Made by a program: the position numbers and the translations under genes
Notes under the pieces: generated by a model
Databases searched by the model: none
What the model was told of the DNA's origin: nothing
The model's input: the letters and a program-made list of their open reading frames with translations, nothing else
Assembly (NCBI RefSeq): GCF_029227915.1
Contig: NC_079884.1
Coordinates: 13,888,001 to 13,952,000 of the forward strand
Reading direction: 5' to 3'
DNA: 64,000 nucleotides
DNA from: Hydractinia symbiolongicarpus
Taxonomy: Eukaryota > Cnidaria > Hydrozoa > Anthoathecata > Hydractiniidae
Shown: one piece after another, positions 13,838-25,256 of the stretch
How positions within the stretch are numbered: position 1 is the first letter of the stretch
Layout: each line of letters starts with the position of its first letter

Positions 13838-13935
13838 TCTGTATTACACGCGGATTCTGTATCACCGCGGAGTATTACAAGCGCAGTCTGTATTACACGC
13901 GGATTCTGTATCACCGCGGAGTATTACACGTGGAC
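13838..13935. repeat. Two-copy 49-bp tandem repeat
   Basis: The unit starts TCTGTATTACACGCGG at 13838 and again at 13887 and includes TGTATCACCGCGGAGTATTAC. It is preceded by a partial unit from about 13813. Confidence 0.8.
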
Positions 13936-14347
13936 GTACAAATACGTAGTTCGTAGTTTCAATATCAAGTCCATATATGGTAAACAGTACTAACAACCAT
14001 CTGGGCTAGAAAACAGTTGTCCTCCATGAGCCAAATTGGAGTGCGTATGCTATTTTCCAGCAGGAAAAACCGTGATGGTCGAAATATCTGTTCTGCGTTC
14101 GTCAAAGATGCCGATTCTTCTCCACTTGTGATCCTTTTGCTCCGGTGTTTGCATAAAGAGAAGAAAATAAGTTATAAATATTGTATAAAGTCAGTTAAAC
14201 GATGATGTGTCGTCTCTGTTTTGTAACACAGAAAAGAGACTGTGAACGATTACTTAGTTCTTTTTTTAACCATTGGAACCTAATTTTACGGACGACGAAG
14301 ACGCTTATTGTATACCCGTCAAGAAAATAATTATCTTTAGAGCAAGT

Positions 14348-14957
14348 TTAAAGATAATATTATAAGATAAAGCCCAAGATTCACGAATATCTTCAACTTT
14401 ATGACGTGCGTACATACGCCTGTATTTGAAAGGAATCTAACTTCAGCATACAAATGAGAAGCAGTAATCATAGTCACAAAACATTTTGCATCATTGCCTA
14501 TAAAGCCATTGTTAAGTAACTGTATAGGTCACTAAGTTTAAATACTCTTCTAAAGCTATTTTCCTGCGCTGGGGCACCCATTATTATCTTTTGTGCAGTA
14601 TAAGAGGGCCGTCACACGCATAGTATAGATTGCGTAAAAAAAGTGCCCATGGTCGTTCCCTTGTATTTATTTCTCATTTCTATGCACAAACAAAATATGC
14701 GTTACTAGCTTGAAAAGACTACACTATGCAGTTTAAAGTAACCCGCGGCGAACAGTGCAAGTGAGTAATGGAAATACAGTTGACTCCTCCTAATTCGAAT
14801 CTCTATATTTCGAATATTTCTATTATTCGAACGAGTGCTCAGTCACATTCACATGTACGTATAATTTTACGTAAGGCCTTAAAGATAGTATTATGAGAGA
14901 AAGCCCAAGATTCACGAATATCTTCAACTTTATGATGTGCTTACACAAACCTGTATT
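14348..14957. repeat. Pair of ~80-bp direct repeats
   Basis: 14348-14427 and 14879-14957 share AAGCCCAAGATTCACGAATA and the bases following it, with scattered differences. The left end of a pogo/Tigger remnant lies between them. The right-duplication copy is at 36581-37190. Confidence 0.7.
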
Positions 14958-15850
14958 ATTTACGAAAGAAATCTCTCCTTACGTGAGGTTTTGTTCACAT
15001 TTATCTAAACCTCTTACGTAACTCACATAAATTTACTGCATGGTTTTTGTTTTGGTTTATTCTACATGGCAACGATCAAGAAATATCACGTTTTTTTAGC
15101 TGCTCTTTTTTCAAGACGGAGACGTCGCCGTCGTCTAAGAAAAGCAAATAAAACAGGTCTTAAAAAGAGGTCAATGATTAGACCCACAAATCTTGAACTC
15201 GAAATGGTGCCTTCGTCTCAACGTCAATCCGCGTGGCTCTTGTAAAAAACAACATATTTAAAAACGACAGTCGAGAGCTCTTTCTCATTATTAATTTTGA
15301 TTATACTTTGTTTTCGTTTTGACTGAAGGTTTTAAATTGTAGACGTTTAATTATAGAATGAAGTCCTATTGCGCAATTTTTTTCTTATTTTTTAACAAAT
15401 TCAAATGTTTTTTTAAAAATCAAAAATTGTCTTTCGAACGTTATATTTCAAAAGGTTGGTATTTCTACATTTTTTCACTTCTTGATTGAAAATGGCCAAG
15501 AGACAGCAGACCGAGAAAAAGCTGAGACAAAGTGTACAGCTTTGGTCGAGTTGGACAAGGGAAAATAAAATAAATATGTAGCTATGTAGTTATTTGACAT
15601 ACCTCCCAACACACTCTCGACATGGAAGAAAAACTAGAAAAAGATCTTTCATGCTTTCAAAAATCAAAATGCTGGTAAATCAAAGCGTATGAAACAAAAT
15701 ACCTACGATCAACTCAACAAAGAATTTTTGAAATGGTTTACACGTGCTAGAGCTGAAAACGTACCAGTGAGTGGCATCTTTTTCTTTGATGATCAAAGAA
15801 AAAGATCGTCTCCTCAATGTAAAGTAATCAAATATTCAACAGTTTTTCAA
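14775..15850 (+). pseudogene. Pogo/Tigger-type transposon remnant
   Basis: A TA followed by CAGTTGACTCCTCCTAATTC (14777 on) and repeated TTCGAA motifs resemble Tigger-type termini. Downstream, a decayed transposase start is readable from about 15492 (MAKRQQTEKK), followed by frame-shifted HTH pieces. A short open segment (15689-15900) includes ARAENVPVSG, the hallmark of the CENP-B/Tigger DNA-binding region. Stops and frameshifts break it, the DDE part is absent, and no right TIR was found. It is an old insertion with no activity expected. Confidence 0.6.
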
Positions 15851-16328
15851 ACAGAGTTTCTTTTTTATGTCTCTATAATTCGAACAAAAATTTTTCCGCG
15901 TGAACAAACAATTTCTTTACTCATCTCATAAAGTGTAACTAAGCTAAACATTTTCTTAAACCCATTTTTTTTAAATCAAATCCCAAGAGACAGTATCAAA
16001 GGAAAAGTTGTCATGTGTTCTTGCCTCAATGAAAAACAAGAACTTGATCCCAATAACCGATGGTTTGACTTGATAAACTTTCAAAGTTTCACTAAACTGG
16101 ACTTGATTTAGCGTGGTAAAATCTTTCCTGGAATTGATGGAGAGGAAGAGGTACATTATGTATAAGAATAATGAAATTTTCTCAATTTTTGGGTCGAAGG
16201 ACTATTACCAGAATAGTTTTTACATTTTATAAAACTCCACCAACTGTTTTGTATAAAATATGTTTTATACAAAACAGTAGCTTTTTAACATACACCAATA
16301 TTGATTATTATTTTTTTCTAGATTTTAG

Positions 16329-18282
16329 CTACATCGGGTAAAAACGTTTCCCTATATAAAACTTGATCGATTGTGGGGCCGTACTTACGTACAGGACCCT
16401 ATTAGGTAACAGTACCATTTTGTAACTGGTTAGGTAATCCTGTGTAACCTCATCTCCCGAGGTCCCTTCAATCAGTTGCATTTCTTCAGTATGCTGCTTC
16501 CAAAGCTGTTCACAAACTTCATGTTTTTCAGGGGCAGTCACCATGTGAAGAGGATAATGAAACTCGCGACTGCGTATACGAGCTCCATAATTCCACAAGG
16601 AGAGGGTGGCAATTGTCATTGTTTTGTCTTTCGACTCTGGTGCACCATCATCTGCAAATTCAATGACAAAATGGTTTGTATTACCATTGAACCAAAGTAA
16701 TTTATCTTTTAAAGACTTAACTCTTAAATTTAAATCGGCAATCATTGTTACTAAAGCAGTAACTGTACGTGATACCCCACCTTCAACATGATGGATGTCT
16801 CCTATATCCAAAGATTTTACAAAAGAATCAATTGTCCTATCAGATACAGATCTTGTTCTCAGCAAGATGTTATGATCGCCGTATGAAATCAAATTACTTG
16901 AAGAATAATGTTCTGTGAAAGAATGTTTTTGTATCTTACAAAGCATTGTGTACTTTCTTCGTGACATATAATTAAAATACTTTGTTAACACTGCCTTTCG
17001 AATCCCACCTTCACTTCTAGATTGAAGTTCAGAGAATTTTCCAATAAGATTTTCAAGGAATTTTCCTCTCTTGTATGATAAAATGAACTCCTCCATTTGC
17101 TCCTTACTTGCTGTACTTCTTAGGTAGTCCCAAGCACCATAAAGGGAACCGATTTTTCCACCATGAATATATTCGAGTAGACTTTTCGTCTCTTCCCGAC
17201 GTCTATATTTTACAGAATGTGTGGAAGAATTAATCATGTCAGATGTTGTTGGCAAATTTTCACGTCTTTTCCTTGCATAACCTTTCTGCTCAATCAGCAA
17301 TTTTACCTTTTCAAATTCCTCCTGGCATTCTTTAAGTTCCGCCTCTTGGTATTGTTTTCTGTCACTAATCTCTTGAACCTCATTCCTCAAGTCTTCAACA
17401 CTGGATTGACACTCCACCTCTTTTTTCTGCATTTCACCTATATTGGCATTCAGGAGGACCATATCAGAAACTAAAAATATAAAGTTATACACACACCAAA
17501 ATTACACATTATAGAATTATATAAGTATTTTCTTATACATATGTATATGTATATATATACAAACGACAAACATACTAAACTTTGAACTATATATTTTGAT
17601 TCACTTTTCCGTCATGTTTTTCGCTTGTATATATCGTATATAAACATATAACTGTCTCTAATATGTACACTTATCATCCTTTCGGAGCCCCATTAATAGT
17701 TCAACATGTTTAGGCATGAGCCCCCAAAATATACATCCTTGTTAACAAGCCGAAAGGCAAGGTGTACTATCATGGTTCAACATGTTTAGGCACTTAATGA
17801 TAGTGGTACATATATATCATTTTGTATTTAATTTTAAAACAAATAGCTGTGGAAATACATACCTCTTTTTGCATTTTGTTCAGACAAAGACTGGTGTTGT
17901 ATTTTTAACTTCTTTATGTTGCGTGCAATATGAACAGAAGACTTCTTCCAAAAATGAGTCAAAACAAGGCGTTTTTTATCGCAAGGGCCACAGTGTTTCA
18001 ACTTCTTTGAACAGTTTTTCTTCTTGGCACAAAGTCTGAAATTAAAAATATTTTGTCATGAATTGGTTGATGTACTTTGTAAAAATAAACAACCCATTAT
18101 CTAAAATATAAAGATAATGTCTGAATATATGACTCAAAAAACAATTATAACAACCTAGCGCTTCCACTATCTTCATTGTCATCATTTTTAATATCATCAG
18201 TGTTACTCCCCCCACTCTCATCATTTCCAACATTTCCATTATCATCTTTGCAATCAGTTTCATTTGTAGCAGTTTGAACCAT
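16329..18282 (-). pseudogene. Truncated, chimeric transposase gene (copy 1)
   Basis: Exons 18155-18282 and 17863-18035 are intact. Exon 3 starts at 17470 and follows the complete copies through residue 436. At the array edge it runs into foreign sequence, adding 44 unrelated residues before a stop at 16329. It keeps the N-terminal Cys cluster, the coiled coil and the first candidate catalytic Asp pair (D374/D375). It loses D455, E753 and the SAP domain, so it cannot be a functional recombinase. A truncated protein able to bind DNA or partners is possible but only an inference. Confidence 0.85.
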
Positions 18283-19420
18283 TTTAATTTATTTTTCAAT
18301 TATTTACAATAATCACAATATGTCTCTATAATCACACAAGATGAATTATTGTTGTATACTATGTAGGCCTTAAGAGGAACAATAATGATGAATTAAATCC
18401 TGCGATATACAACATTTTTAGCAACCTAATTTGCAAAATTAGATCCCAAAACAAAATTTTTATTTATAATATCTCATAGAAGTTTCTCTCCTAAAAAACA
18501 TACATTGTTCTCTTGCTAACTATACATAGACACATTATTATTCTCTCATCATAGTAGCTATAGCTAGCCATCTTAATTTAATTTCATACATTGTTCGTTT
18601 TTCTATCAAAAAATAACTGGACTAATTCTAATTATATCTGTTAGCTAACTATTCTGCAGTTAATCTAGCTTAATGAATCACTGCATAGCTATATAACATT
18701 AAACACAAAAATCTGTCAGTTTTCTCTCTGCTAACTATACATTTATAATGGCGGAATAGGATAGCTTTGAAATTCATAATGGCTCTCGTGACTCCTTGTT
18801 GCAGGTAATTTCCAAATAAAACTGGCAAGAATCAAAACAGGTATTCGTGAGGCCACAAATCAAAACCAATTCAACTGATATTACAGACACTTGATTAACA
18901 TACGTGAAAGAAATTTTTCAGTTTACAACATGCCAGAAATTCGCATCCGAATCCATACACAGAGCTAACAAACACAAAAAATGGTGTTTTTTGCACGTTT
19001 TAGGTCAAGTTTGTTACTTTAAATGCGACTAATCATGCACATTGTAAAGAGAAAATTAAGATTTTCTCCTGAGCAAACGATCTGGCCACAGCGTACATGG
19101 TTTAGATCAATTACCTTTAGACATGAATGCGAAATATTTTACAGAATGTCTGTTTTACACATTCCTCATTTGAAAACAATGAAAAAAAAGGGTCTGATCT
19201 TGCAGTGATGTTTTATATTGAAACTCCAATCATATATGAATATAAAAAATAAAAACGTACATCGAGCTTGTCAAAATATATCTGCGAATAATACTTTCAA
19301 AAGCTAGGCACTTTTATGGAAAATATCGTAAAACCACGAAATTTGCAGGTTAGTCACGCGGGTGAAGCCCGTTACTATGACGTCACAGTGGGAGAAATTG
19401 TAACAAAAATTACCGCCGTG
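16465..19420 (-). mobile_element. CAC-ended DNA transposon, copy 1, left-truncated
   Basis: This is the right-hand 2.95 kb of the 6,974-bp element. Its right TIR (19390-19420) is intact and abuts the left TIR of the next copy. The left edge falls inside transposase exon 3, where CCT is shared by the element and the adjoining 5.3-kb segment. It contains transposase exons 1, 2 and part of 3 but neither the 225-aa gene nor the left TIR. Confidence 0.9.
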
Positions 19421-19451
19421 CACGGCGGTAATATTCTTTCCATTTTCTCCC
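19390..19451. repeat. TIR-to-TIR joint 1 (right TIR of copy 1, left TIR of copy 2)
   Basis: The right TIR is 19390-19420 and the left TIR 19421-19451. The joint is a 24-bp perfect palindrome made of two facing CACGGCGGTAAT blocks with zero bases between. Inside the TIRs, identity is interrupted at positions 13, 16, 17, 20 and 23, then resumes. A TGACGTCA palindrome (CRE-like) lies just inside the right end at 19378-19385 and may act in promoter or end recognition. Confidence 0.9.
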
Positions 19452-19657
19452 GTTTGCAGAAATTGCGTAACATATTTTTCTCCGAAAAACCGGTAATCGA
19501 TTTTTTCTACAGGTTATTATTTTAAGCGACGAAAATTCATCGGTCCCGTAGCTTCTAAGTAATTGACCTGCATTTTCCGCATTCGTAGTTTTGAAGCGGT
19601 TCATTTTGATTTGTGCTGGCCAGCAGCTAAGTTACTGAAAAGCTATCAAACGCAAGA

Positions 19658-20335
19658 ATGGGTTCTGAACGAAATAGCAATTTCTGGACTGATTTGGAAT
19701 TAAAATTAGGTACCTTCGAGCGCCATTGGTTTAATGATGTAGCAAATGGTGTCGAGAAAGACTATTGTATGAATAGTTCTATGTTATTTGGTGTTGAAAA
19801 ACTGATAGGCAATCACCTTGCCCTTGTAGGCCCCATGATAGATAGTTACTTACGAGAAATAGGTGCACGTATGCTGTCTAAGTTATGCAGGGGTCAGATT
19901 ACTGGCTTAGTTCCTCCAGTTACATTGTTCGTACCTTGGCAGATCATGCGTTACTTAGTCTGTCTTTGCAAAAATTATGGGGCAGAAGTAAAGTGTGTTC
20001 TGCCAAAAAGTAAAAATAAAAAAGGCCAAAAAATAATAATCTTTATAAAAAATGTAGCTAGTGCAGAAAAGATATTTAATCCTGTACGTTTTGATGGGAC
20101 TAACTATCTTGTAAAACGCAAATATCGCAAGGACAAGGATAACATTTTGCAGTACGATGGTATGTCGAATGTTGCTGTTAGTGAATATGCACCAATACGC
20201 CTTGAATATGCACATAGCCATCTGAAAGTGTTGTTTTATATTCAACGGTACACTGCTGATGGCTTCGTTGTTGACACCCATGTGCAGTCATTAATGCTTC
20301 ATTGTGCTCAAACAGTAACAGCAGCAGAAGTATAG
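19658..20335 (+). CDS. Transposon-borne 225-aa protein of unknown function (copy 2)
   Basis: Single-exon gene starting 237 bp inside the left TIR. ATG at 19658, TAG stop ending at 20335, AATAAA at 20378-20383. I do not recognise the family. The product looks globular and mostly helical in its first half (EKLIGNHLALVGPMIDSYLR, then LVPPVTLFVPWQIMRYLVCL). A basic middle follows (LPKSKNKKGQK, KRKYRKDKD) and then a beta-rich end. There is no signal peptide, zinc-binding cluster or kelch-type repeat, so it is not an evident RAG2 homologue. Because it is intact, polyadenylated and convergent with the transposase, it is most likely a second element function (end binding, regulation or a complex partner). 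That role is inferred from context only. Confidence 0.7.
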   Translation: MGSERNSNFWTDLELKLGTFERHWFNDVANGVEKDYCMNSSMLFGVEKLIGNHLALVGPMIDSYLREIGARMLSKLCRGQITGLVPPVTLFVPWQIMRYLVCLCKNYGAEVKCVLPKSKNKKGQKIIIFIKNVASAEKIFNPVRFDGTNYLVKRKYRKDKDNILQYDGMSNVAVSEYAPIRLEYAHSHLKVLFYIQRYTADGFVVDTHVQSLMLHCAQTVTAAEV

Positions 20336-20602
20336 TTAGTATAGCTAAATTGTTCGTAGCTTCACATTTCAAGGAACAATAAATATAGTATATTGTTTGC
20401 ATAGCGTTGCTTATTTATAGCTAGTAGTCATTTAGAAGTTGTAAATTATCTAGTTTGGACCTATGTGAGATCGGCTATTTGAGCTTTATCCAATTTGTTG
20501 TCTACTTATCCATTTTGAAAAAACAATCCTTGTTTGAATTATAAGCTATTTTTTAATAAACTAAAAATATAAATGGCATTTTATATGTAAAAATAAGTTT
20601 TT

Positions 20603-20669
20603 TCCCTGTCCAGGATTCGAACCCAGGTCTCTCATTTGTACGAGTGTCATTCCATTAGACCAACAGGGC
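20603..20669 (-). tRNA. Degenerate tRNA-like sequence inside the transposon (copy 2)
   Basis: On the minus strand it reads CCCTGTTGGTCTAATGG, a short anticodon region, then CTGGGTTCGAATCCTGG and ACAGGG. The A-box-like and B-box (GGTTCGAATCC) promoter motifs, the T arm and six acceptor pairs are recognisable. The anticodon arm is too short and pairs poorly (67 nt in all), so no isotype can be assigned. A tRNA-derived pseudogene or SINE head is the likeliest reading. It lies between the two convergent genes. Confidence 0.55.
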
Positions 20670-21494
20670 GTTAATACAAAAACAATTTTCTAGTTGTACA
20701 GGTTAGTCCAATAAAAGACATTTTTCAATAAATATTTTGTTGAAATTTAGCATTATCATCTAAGGTTTTTGGTACAACAGTACAATGTGTATTTGAAAGT
20801 AAAAAGTAACAACAGGTTGACTGCGCTTAAAAGTAAAAAATACTACATACTGTATTGTCTTTGTTGTTGTTAAATGCTCTTCCAATCTACTAACTACAAC
20901 ACTTTCCGTATCTTAATAAAAACTAATAATCTAAAGTAAACTATATATCTATATATATTACAAGTATCAATTGAAATTTCATTGGAAATTCTGGAACAAA
21001 AAATCAAAGTTGATTGTAATTTTGAAAAAAAGAAAGCTAATAGAACAAATTATATGTACCTTTTGATTTTTAACTACCCTCTGCAATATGCCAGAAGGCT
21101 TGTATAAATATATTCAATATATATTATATACTAACTGTAACATAATTGCAAGGTAGGTGGCATGTGTTAATGTCATATAAATCATTAATTGGGCTATGTG
21201 AACACAACACAACCCAAGGGTTCCTTCTGGTATATACTATTTCACATTTTTATTTACTTATTGAGACAGTAACAGTAGAATTTATAAAAAGCATTCCGAT
21301 CATAAAAATTTATCCTACAAAAAATTGTTTTCTGGTTTCGCAATCAGAAATATATGATTCACAAAAATGTCTTCCCGTAAAAAATTTTTTTTTAGAATAA
21401 AGGAAAAAACATTAAAGGGGTCCCAAAACGAGAAAGGATTTTGAGCTTACGTTGTGGAGCTTAAAAAATTGTCTTTGTTTTCAAGATATTCACC

Positions 21495-21666
21495 TTTTAA
21501 GATTTTTAGTTTTATTATGCTGCATAAATTAATTTAATTTTACTCTATAATATAGTTTGAATCAATGTCCTTTAACAGATCCAAAGTTATTGATGACAGA
21601 AAATATCAAAATTTGCTTAAATGTGACATAATTTATGCAGCATAATTAAATCTAAAAATCTTTAAA
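21495..21666. repeat. Imperfect ~38-bp inverted repeat downstream of the transposase gene
   Basis: Arms at about 21495-21532 and 21628-21666 share AAGATTTTTAG and ATTATGCTGCATAAATTA in opposite orientations, with about 95 bp between. The left arm contains the minus-strand AATAAA (21511-21516), about 180 nt past the transposase stop. It may be a small nested MITE or a 3'-end structure. Confidence 0.7.
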
Positions 21667-21694
21667 TGCAAATAACTTAAAAACAAAATAATGT

Positions 21695-24600
21695 TTATAA
21701 TGTTCCTTCAAGTCGACGAATCAAATCTTCTTTTTTTCCAGTTACTGCCTTCTTGCGTAATTTTAACTCTTCTTTAAGTTGCCCAACAGACATCGATCTT
21801 GGAACCAAATTTTTGTTTGTGGCTGTTTGTTTTTGATGATGTGTTGTTTGGTGTTGATTACACATGTTAATGTCTGAGAAGCGTTCAGAGCAACTGCTAC
21901 ATTGAATAGGCTTTAATATTAAAACCAATTCCTGTGTTAAACATTTTTGATTGACACAAACGAGCAGAGGAAGTGACGAAATACAAACACTGCACAATGT
22001 TTCTGACTCCAAAGGACGGCAGCAATGGCAAGCTTCAATGTCCATAACTGGTTTACGAGACTGATAATGAGAATGGTAATTTGATGGCAGTGGGAAATGA
22101 TATGGCAGGTAAAAATTTCTTACAAAACTTGAACGCATTAATTGATGCCACTTTCCTTTCTCATCTGTAGCTGTTGATCGATTGCTACAGGATTTTAATT
22201 CTTGCTTAATTGAAGAATGTTTCGACTCCTTTCCTTGCATACTGAGTATTCCATAACCAACTCGAAAGTTATTAAAAATTTCTTTGGCATGAAAAGGTAC
22301 CACATATCCCATTGTCCACACAGTAATATTACACCTCAGTGGAAAAAACAGAGAAAATAGATTAAAATACTTTTTACAGAAAAATGAAACATCATCTGGA
22401 TAGGTTTCGTTATTGATATAAACTTTATTAATCAACGATCCAACATCACGCAGTGATATCACAATTTGAGCAAGCGCTAATCTTGTCACAGCTTGTACAT
22501 CGCTTTCACTTTGTAACTTTAGCGTATCCACTAACCTGTGCCCATATTGTGCAAGTAGAATTGCTTGCGCACCAATTAATCGAACTTCAGGGGTTTTCAA
22601 CCTTGAAATATAAAATGGAAACTTATTTTCAATCTGATTGATATTATCTTTTTAGAGCAAATCACAAAAATAAGTTCTGCAAAATTATGTAAAAGTTTAT
22701 CAACAGGAAAATAAAAACTATCCGAATTCAAAGATAAGTTCTGCATTTTTCATAAAAACCTTAATTGCAAAATATGTTTCACGTATATATTGTTTAAAAA
22801 TAGCATAATTTTAAATCAGCTCATGGGAACCTGAATTCTGTTGTGTACTTTGAAGATGTTACCTTTTTTTCTCATCTGCGTAATGTTCCTCAATCATCTT
22901 CCCCACAAACCTCATTCCACAACCACTCATTGCATTATCATTGCTGCATTTCACAGGCGCTTTTAATATGGTGGAGAATTCCCTAAATTTGTTTCGCCGA
23001 ACAGCTTCTTGGTATATAACATTAAGGCAGTGGGTCCAATTGTTTATTTCAAGGTGCAGGGGATCTGGCTTCATACGGTCTGCAAATATGCCAATTCTTG
23101 GCTCTCCAAGTTGCCTTATGCCATTTTCTGCCATAAAAGCCAAGCATTTTTTATGTTTGGTGTCTTTATTAATGCCAGTAGGTAGAGACTTCTCAAAACA
23201 CTGTAGTTTTTCCAGATCCTTTTGGCGGTTTTCATAGTTTGGTACCTGCCACGTTGATTTGGAGTCATAGCCTATCGACCCATCCATTCGTTGCAGCTGA
23301 CTTTTGTGAACGTTACAAAAAGGGGAAGGATAAGTTGCACTTGCAGGTAGTACATTCCCAGCCCAACACAACCAAGCAGTATCACCAGCAGGTACGAATG
23401 AGAATGTAACTTTCTCATCACATATGTTGAAAATATTGCCTTCAATCAGTTGCATTTCTTCAGTATGCTGCTTCCAAAGCTGTTCACAAACTTCATGTTT
23501 TTCAGGGGCAGTCACCATGTGAAGAGGATAATGAAACTCGCGACTGCGTATACGAGCTCCATAATTCCACAAGGAGAGGGTGGCAATTGTCATTGTTTTG
23601 TCTTTCGACTCTGGTGCACCATCATCTGCAAATTCAATGACAAAATGGTTTGTATTACCATTGAACCAAAGTAATTTATCTTTTAAAGACTTAACTCTTA
23701 AATTTAAATCGGCAATCATTGTTACTAAAGCAGTAACTGTACGTGATACCCCACCTTCAACATGATGGATGTCTCCTATATCCAAAGATTTTACAAAAGA
23801 ATCAATTGTCCTATCAGATACAGATCTTGTTCTCAGCAAGATGTTATGATCGCCGTATGAAATCAAATTACTTGAAGAATAATGTTCTGTGAAAGAATGT
23901 TTTTGTATCTTACAAAGCATTGTGTACTTTCTTCGTGACATATAATTAAAATACTTTGTTAACACTGCCTTTCGAATCCCACCTTCACTTCTAGATTGAA
24001 GTTCAGAGAATTTTCCAATAAGATTTTCAAGGAATTTTCCTCTCTTGTATGATAAAATGAACTCCTCCATTTGCTCCTTACTTGCTGTACTTCTTAGGTA
24101 GTCCCAAGCACCATAAAGGGAACCGATTTTTCCACCATGAATATATTCGAGTAGACTTTTCGTCTCTTCCCGACGTCTATATTTTACAGAATGTGTGGAA
24201 GAATTAATCATGTCAGATGTTGTTGGCAAATTTTCACGTCTTTTCCTTGCATAACCTTTCTGCTCAATCAGCAATTTTACCTTTTCAAATTCCTCCTGGC
24301 ATTCTTTAAGTTCCGCCTCTTGGTATTGTTTTCTGTCACTAATCTCTTGAACCTCATTCCTCAAGTCTTCAACACTGGATTGACACTCCACCTCTTTTTT
24401 CTGCATTTCACCTATATTGGCATTCAGGAGGACCATATCAGAAACTAAAAATATAAAGTTATACACACACCAAAATTACACATTATAGAATTATATAAGT
24501 ATTTTCTTATACATATGTATATGTATATATATACAAACGACAAACATACTAAACTTTGAACTATATATTTTGATTCACTTTTCCGTCATGTTTTTCGCTT

Positions 24601-25256
24601 GTATATATCGTATATAAACATATAACTGTCTCTAATATGTACACTTATCATCCTTTCGGAGCCCCATTAATAGTTCAACATGTTTAGGCATGAGCCCCCA
24701 AAATATACATCCTTGTTAACAAGCCGAAAGGCAAGGTGTACTATCATGGTTCAACATGTTTAGGCACTTAATGATAGTGGTACATATATATCATTTTGTA
24801 TTTAATTTTAAAACAAATAGCTGTGGAAATACATACCTCTTTTTGCATTTTGTTCAGACAAAGACTGGTGTTGTATTTTTAACTTCTTTATGTTGCGTGC
24901 AATATGAACAGAAGACTTCTTCCAAAAATGAGTCAAAACAAGGCGTTTTTTATCGCAAGGGCCACAGTGTTTCAACTTCTTTGAACAGTTTTTCTTCTTG
25001 GCACAAAGTCTGAAATTAAAAATATTTTGTCATGAATTGGTTGATGTACTTTGTAAAAATAAACAACCCATTATCTAAAATATAAAGATAATGTCTGAAT
25101 ATATGACTCAAAAAACAATTATAACAACCTAGCGCTTCCACTATCTTCATTGTCATCATTTTTAATATCATCAGTGTTACTCCCCCCACTCTCATCATTT
25201 CCAACATTTCCATTATCATCTTTGCAATCAGTTTCATTTGTAGCAGTTTGAACCAT
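21695..25256 (-). CDS. Candidate DDE transposase/recombinase, four exons, 929 aa (copy 2)
   Basis: Exons are 25129-25256, 24837-25009, 22863-24444 and 21695-22601 (TAA stop), all GT-AG with phases closing to 930 codons. Order: acidic start; C45-x5-C51-x6-C58-x2-C61 cluster in a basic stretch; coiled coil about 104-163; FADDGAP with D374/D375; PAGDTAWL with D455; FCNVH (C477, H480); DPLHLEIN (561-568); SMQGKESKH with E753 and H756; a Cys/His-rich region 819-883; SAP-like helix pair about 896-926. This spacing suits an RNase H-fold DDE enzyme with a large insertion before the Glu, and resembles the order in RAG1. I recognise similar uncharacterised, expanded proteins from cnidarians. The catalytic assignment is inference. 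SAP and Cys/His modules are DNA-binding types. Confidence 0.75.

Larger units (their letters stand above)
11136..16467. repeat. 5,332-bp direct duplication, left copy
   Basis: Same sequence and orientation as 33369-38700, offset 22,233 bp. The only difference I noticed is A at 13360 versus C at 35593. Here the left edge runs uninterrupted into unique host sequence, while the right edge breaks into the middle of a transposase gene with a 3-bp overlap (CCT). Contents are non-coding: short repeats, a pogo/Tigger remnant, a small palindromic element and a hairpin (16243-16278). No intact gene is visible. Confidence 0.95.

Noticed and set aside
18042-18299. Met-rich 85-aa minus-strand ORF, present in all units
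   Set aside because: It overlaps transposase exon 1 in a shifted frame. The exon 1 frame (MVQTATNETD start) splices in phase to exon 2, whereas this one has no continuation.
19316-19525. 69-aa ORF running across the TIR joint
   Set aside because: It spans the point of contact between two transposons and exists only because of the joint. Copy 3 ends in different residues at 33264-33485.
19658-20335. RAG2 homologue
   Set aside because: The position is suggestive, but there are no kelch repeats or PHD finger and the protein is too short.
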